In this document: positions 62,634-64,000 of the stretch, in pieces
How positions within the stretch are numbered: position 1 is the first letter of the stretch
Layout: each line of letters opens with the position of its first letter
Origin: Oceanococcus atlanticus
Lineage (GTDB): Bacteria > Pseudomonadota > Gammaproteobacteria > Nevskiales > Oceanococcaceae
Assembly: GCF_002088235.1 (NCBI RefSeq)
Contig: NZ_AQQV01000001.1
Location: 310,001 to 374,000 of the forward strand
Direction: 5' to 3'
Length of the DNA stretch: 64,000 nt
The notes under the pieces: model-generated
Seen by the model: the letters and a program-made list of their open reading frames with translations, nothing else
Told to the model about the DNA's origin: nothing
The model's database searches: none
Made by a program: the position numbers and the translations under genes

Positions 62634-63464
62634 TTACTTTGTCAGCTTGTCGAGGCCGAACTTCCCAGACAGCACACGGTCCAGACGCGCGCCGGGCAAC
62701 CAGCGCTTGAGTGCCGGCAAGGTCCGGCTGCCATGCCCGATGCGGGTCTCCCGCGGTGCCCGTCCTGCACTGAGCTGGCGCACCAGCTCGTCAGCAAAGT
62801 CCTCGGCCGGCGTGGCATTGACTTGCGATGCGCCCGCGCGCGCCAGAATGCCATCGCGGATCGCGGCGTACAGGGAGTTATCAGCCAGCCAGGCAGTGAC
62901 GTTGGCGGTCGCCGCTGCACCAAAATTGGACTGAATCGCACCCGGCTGAACGGTAGTCACCTGAAAACCAAATGGCGCCAGTTCCATGCGCATGGCATCG
63001 CTGATCGCATGCAGCGCCGCCTTGCTCGCGCAGTAGGCCCCGGCAAACGGGGTGGCCAGTATCCCGGATACGCTGCCGATGTTCACAATCAACGGCGCGC
63101 TGCTGCCGCGCATCAACGGGAACAGCGCACGGGTCAGCAGCACCGGCGCAATCACATTGGTTTCAAACTGTCCGCGCAGTTTGTCTTCCGGCAGTTCCAG
63201 CAGCGGGCCCATGGCTGAGATCCCGGCGTTGTGCACCAGAATGTCGATGGTCTGACCGGACAGCTGATCCGCCAGTTGCTGACGACTCTGCGCATCGTTC
63301 ACATCCAGGGCCAGCGTTCGGCATCCCAGCGCGGCCAGATTGGCCATGGATTCGGGCTTGCGCGCCGTCGCGATCACGGCATCGCCCTGGTTGGCGAAGC
63401 CTTGCGCCAAAGCCTGGCCAATGCCGCTGGAACAGCCGGTAATCAATACATTTCGCTTGCTCAT
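62634..63464 (-). CDS. SDR-family oxidoreductase
   Basis: This 276-residue classical SDR has TGCSSGIG (9-16), NAG (about 93), Ser in NIGSVSG and YCASK (Tyr/Lys catalytic). The ARKPESM segment after strand 2 suggests NADP. It acts on an unknown alcohol or ketone, and resembles short-chain dehydrogenases found in lipid and retinol-like metabolism. It is the only gene in its transcription unit, apparently; the antiporter gene is divergent from it. Confidence 0.86.
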   Translation of the reverse strand: MSKRNVLITGCSSGIGQALAQGFANQGDAVIATARKPESMANLAALGCRTLALDVNDAQSRQQLADQLSGQTIDILVHNAGISAMGPLLELPEDKLRGQFETNVIAPVLLTRALFPLMRGSSAPLIVNIGSVSGILATPFAGAYCASKAALHAISDAMRMELAPFGFQVTTVQPGAIQSNFGAAATANVTAWLADNSLYAAIRDGILARAGASQVNATPAEDFADELVRQLSAGRAPRETRIGHGSRTLPALKRWLPGARLDRVLSGKFGLDKLTK

Positions 63465-63531
63465 GGTGCCTGGTTACTCATAGATCGACCGTCATCGGGG
63501 ATAATCGACGCACGGATAGAAAAAACAGCGT

Positions 63532-64000
63532 ATGGATTTCAGCCACACAATTATCCTGGTAACCGCCGGGCTTGTCCTTATCTCGATCCTCAGCAGCGTG
63601 CTGTCGTACCGCCTTGGTGCACCGCTGTTGCTGGTGTTTCTGTTTGTGGGGCTGCTCGCCGGCGAGGATGGCATTGGTGGGATTGATTTCGATCATGCCG
63701 GTCTGGCCTATCTGATCGGTTCGCTGGCCCTGGCGGTGATTCTGTTCGACAGCGGCTTTGCCACGCCGATCAGCAGCTTCCGCCTGGCCGCAGCGCCGGC
63801 CATCACTCTGGCCACGTTGGGCGTGATCATGACCTCGGGCCTGGTCGGTGTCTTCGCCCACATCTTGTTGCCACTGAGCTGGCCGGAAAGCCTGCTGCTC
63901 GGTGCAGCGATAGGTTCCACCGATGCGGCGGCGGTGTTCTTTTTGCTGCGCACCGGCGGCATTCGTATCCGCGAGCGCGTGCGCGCCATCCTGGAGATTG
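63532..64000 (+). CDS. Cation/proton antiporter, NhaP2-like (partial, 3' end beyond window)
   Basis: The ATG at 63532 opens a frame that continues past base 64000; ~156 residues are visible. The sequence has LLLVFLFVGLLAGEDGIGG and AIGSTDAAAVFFLLRTGGI, the pattern of NhaP2/CvrA-type potassium/proton antiporters (CPA1/CPA2) with several transmembrane helices. It should exchange K+ or Na+ for H+. The gene is incomplete only because the window ends. Confidence 0.8.
   Translation, partial: MDFSHTIILVTAGLVLISILSSVLSYRLGAPLLLVFLFVGLLAGEDGIGGIDFDHAGLAYLIGSLALAVILFDSGFATPISSFRLAAAPAITLATLGVIMTSGLVGVFAHILLPLSWPESLLLGAAIGSTDAAAVFFLLRTGGIRIRERVRAILEI

Noticed and set aside
62606-62635. Hairpin CGCGCTGT/ACAGCGCG with T5 as a terminator for the SDR gene
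   Set aside because: The T-tract is on the plus strand, while the SDR gene is on the minus strand; no plus-strand gene ends here, so the polarity is wrong.

Overview
The window is chromosomal DNA from a GC-rich Gammaproteobacterium. The gene content (steroid/fatty-acyl catabolism, a WS/DGAT wax-ester synthase, DUF1302/DUF1329 pairs, MMPL-type RND transporters, rubredoxin, sterol-desaturase family enzyme) is typical of hydrocarbon- and lipid-degrading lineages such as the Nevskiales/Solimonas group. That placement is inference from gene content only. There is no rRNA, tRNA, CRISPR array, integrase or recognisable transposase. Genes are densely packed, with many 1-11 nt overlaps.

Layout. 1-8.8 kb: end of a methylcrotonyl-CoA carboxylase beta subunit, a metallo-beta-lactamase-fold lipoprotein, DUF1631, a YaiL-like DUF2058 protein, SixA divergent from a CofD-like protein, then an esterase-propionyl-CoA synthetase operon. 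8.9-12.7 kb: an SDR overlapping a eukaryote-like 6-pyruvoyl-tetrahydropterin synthase, a ferredoxin reductase and a WS/DGAT. 12.9-18.1 kb: DUF1302, a flavin reductase-MarR fusion, DUF1329, DUF2505 and a rubredoxin. 18.2-23.5 kb: amidohydrolase, a voltage-sensor-like membrane protein, a CoA-transferase with odd domain order, an AarF/UbiB kinase. 23.5-31.1 kb: an RND/YCF48/DUF1329 operon divergent from a DUF1302 gene. 31.2-38.7 kb: a six-gene acyl-CoA operon (DUF35, Cys-less thiolase, hydrolase, small unknown protein, AMP-ligase, SRPBCC) preceded by a tandem CoA-transferase and a long inverted repeat. 38.8-42.8 kb: degenerate GGDEF protein, methyltransferase/FAD oxidoreductase pair, REC-EAL protein. 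42.9-52.0 kb: a lipoprotein island with three neutral-ceramidase-like enzymes and a GH92 glycosidase around a shared divergent promoter region. 52-64 kb: MepA, a second RND/YCF48 pair, thiolase/MaoC, META lipoprotein, GST, sterol-desaturase-family enzyme with divergent AraC regulator, TorF-like porin, SDR, and the start of a cation/proton antiporter.

The most striking observation is that five predicted lipoproteins of three unrelated folds (MBL-fold hydrolase, three ceramidase-like enzymes, GH92 glycosidase) all carry Cys-[Asp/Asn/Gln]-Gly-Gly-Arg immediately at the predicted lipidation cysteine. The codons for this motif differ between genes, so the conservation is at protein level. It looks like a lipoprotein sorting or surface-display signature, and the clustering of four of the genes suggests a cell-surface system for attacking sphingolipid or glycolipid-like substrates. 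The other lipoprotein in the window (META domain) lacks the motif.
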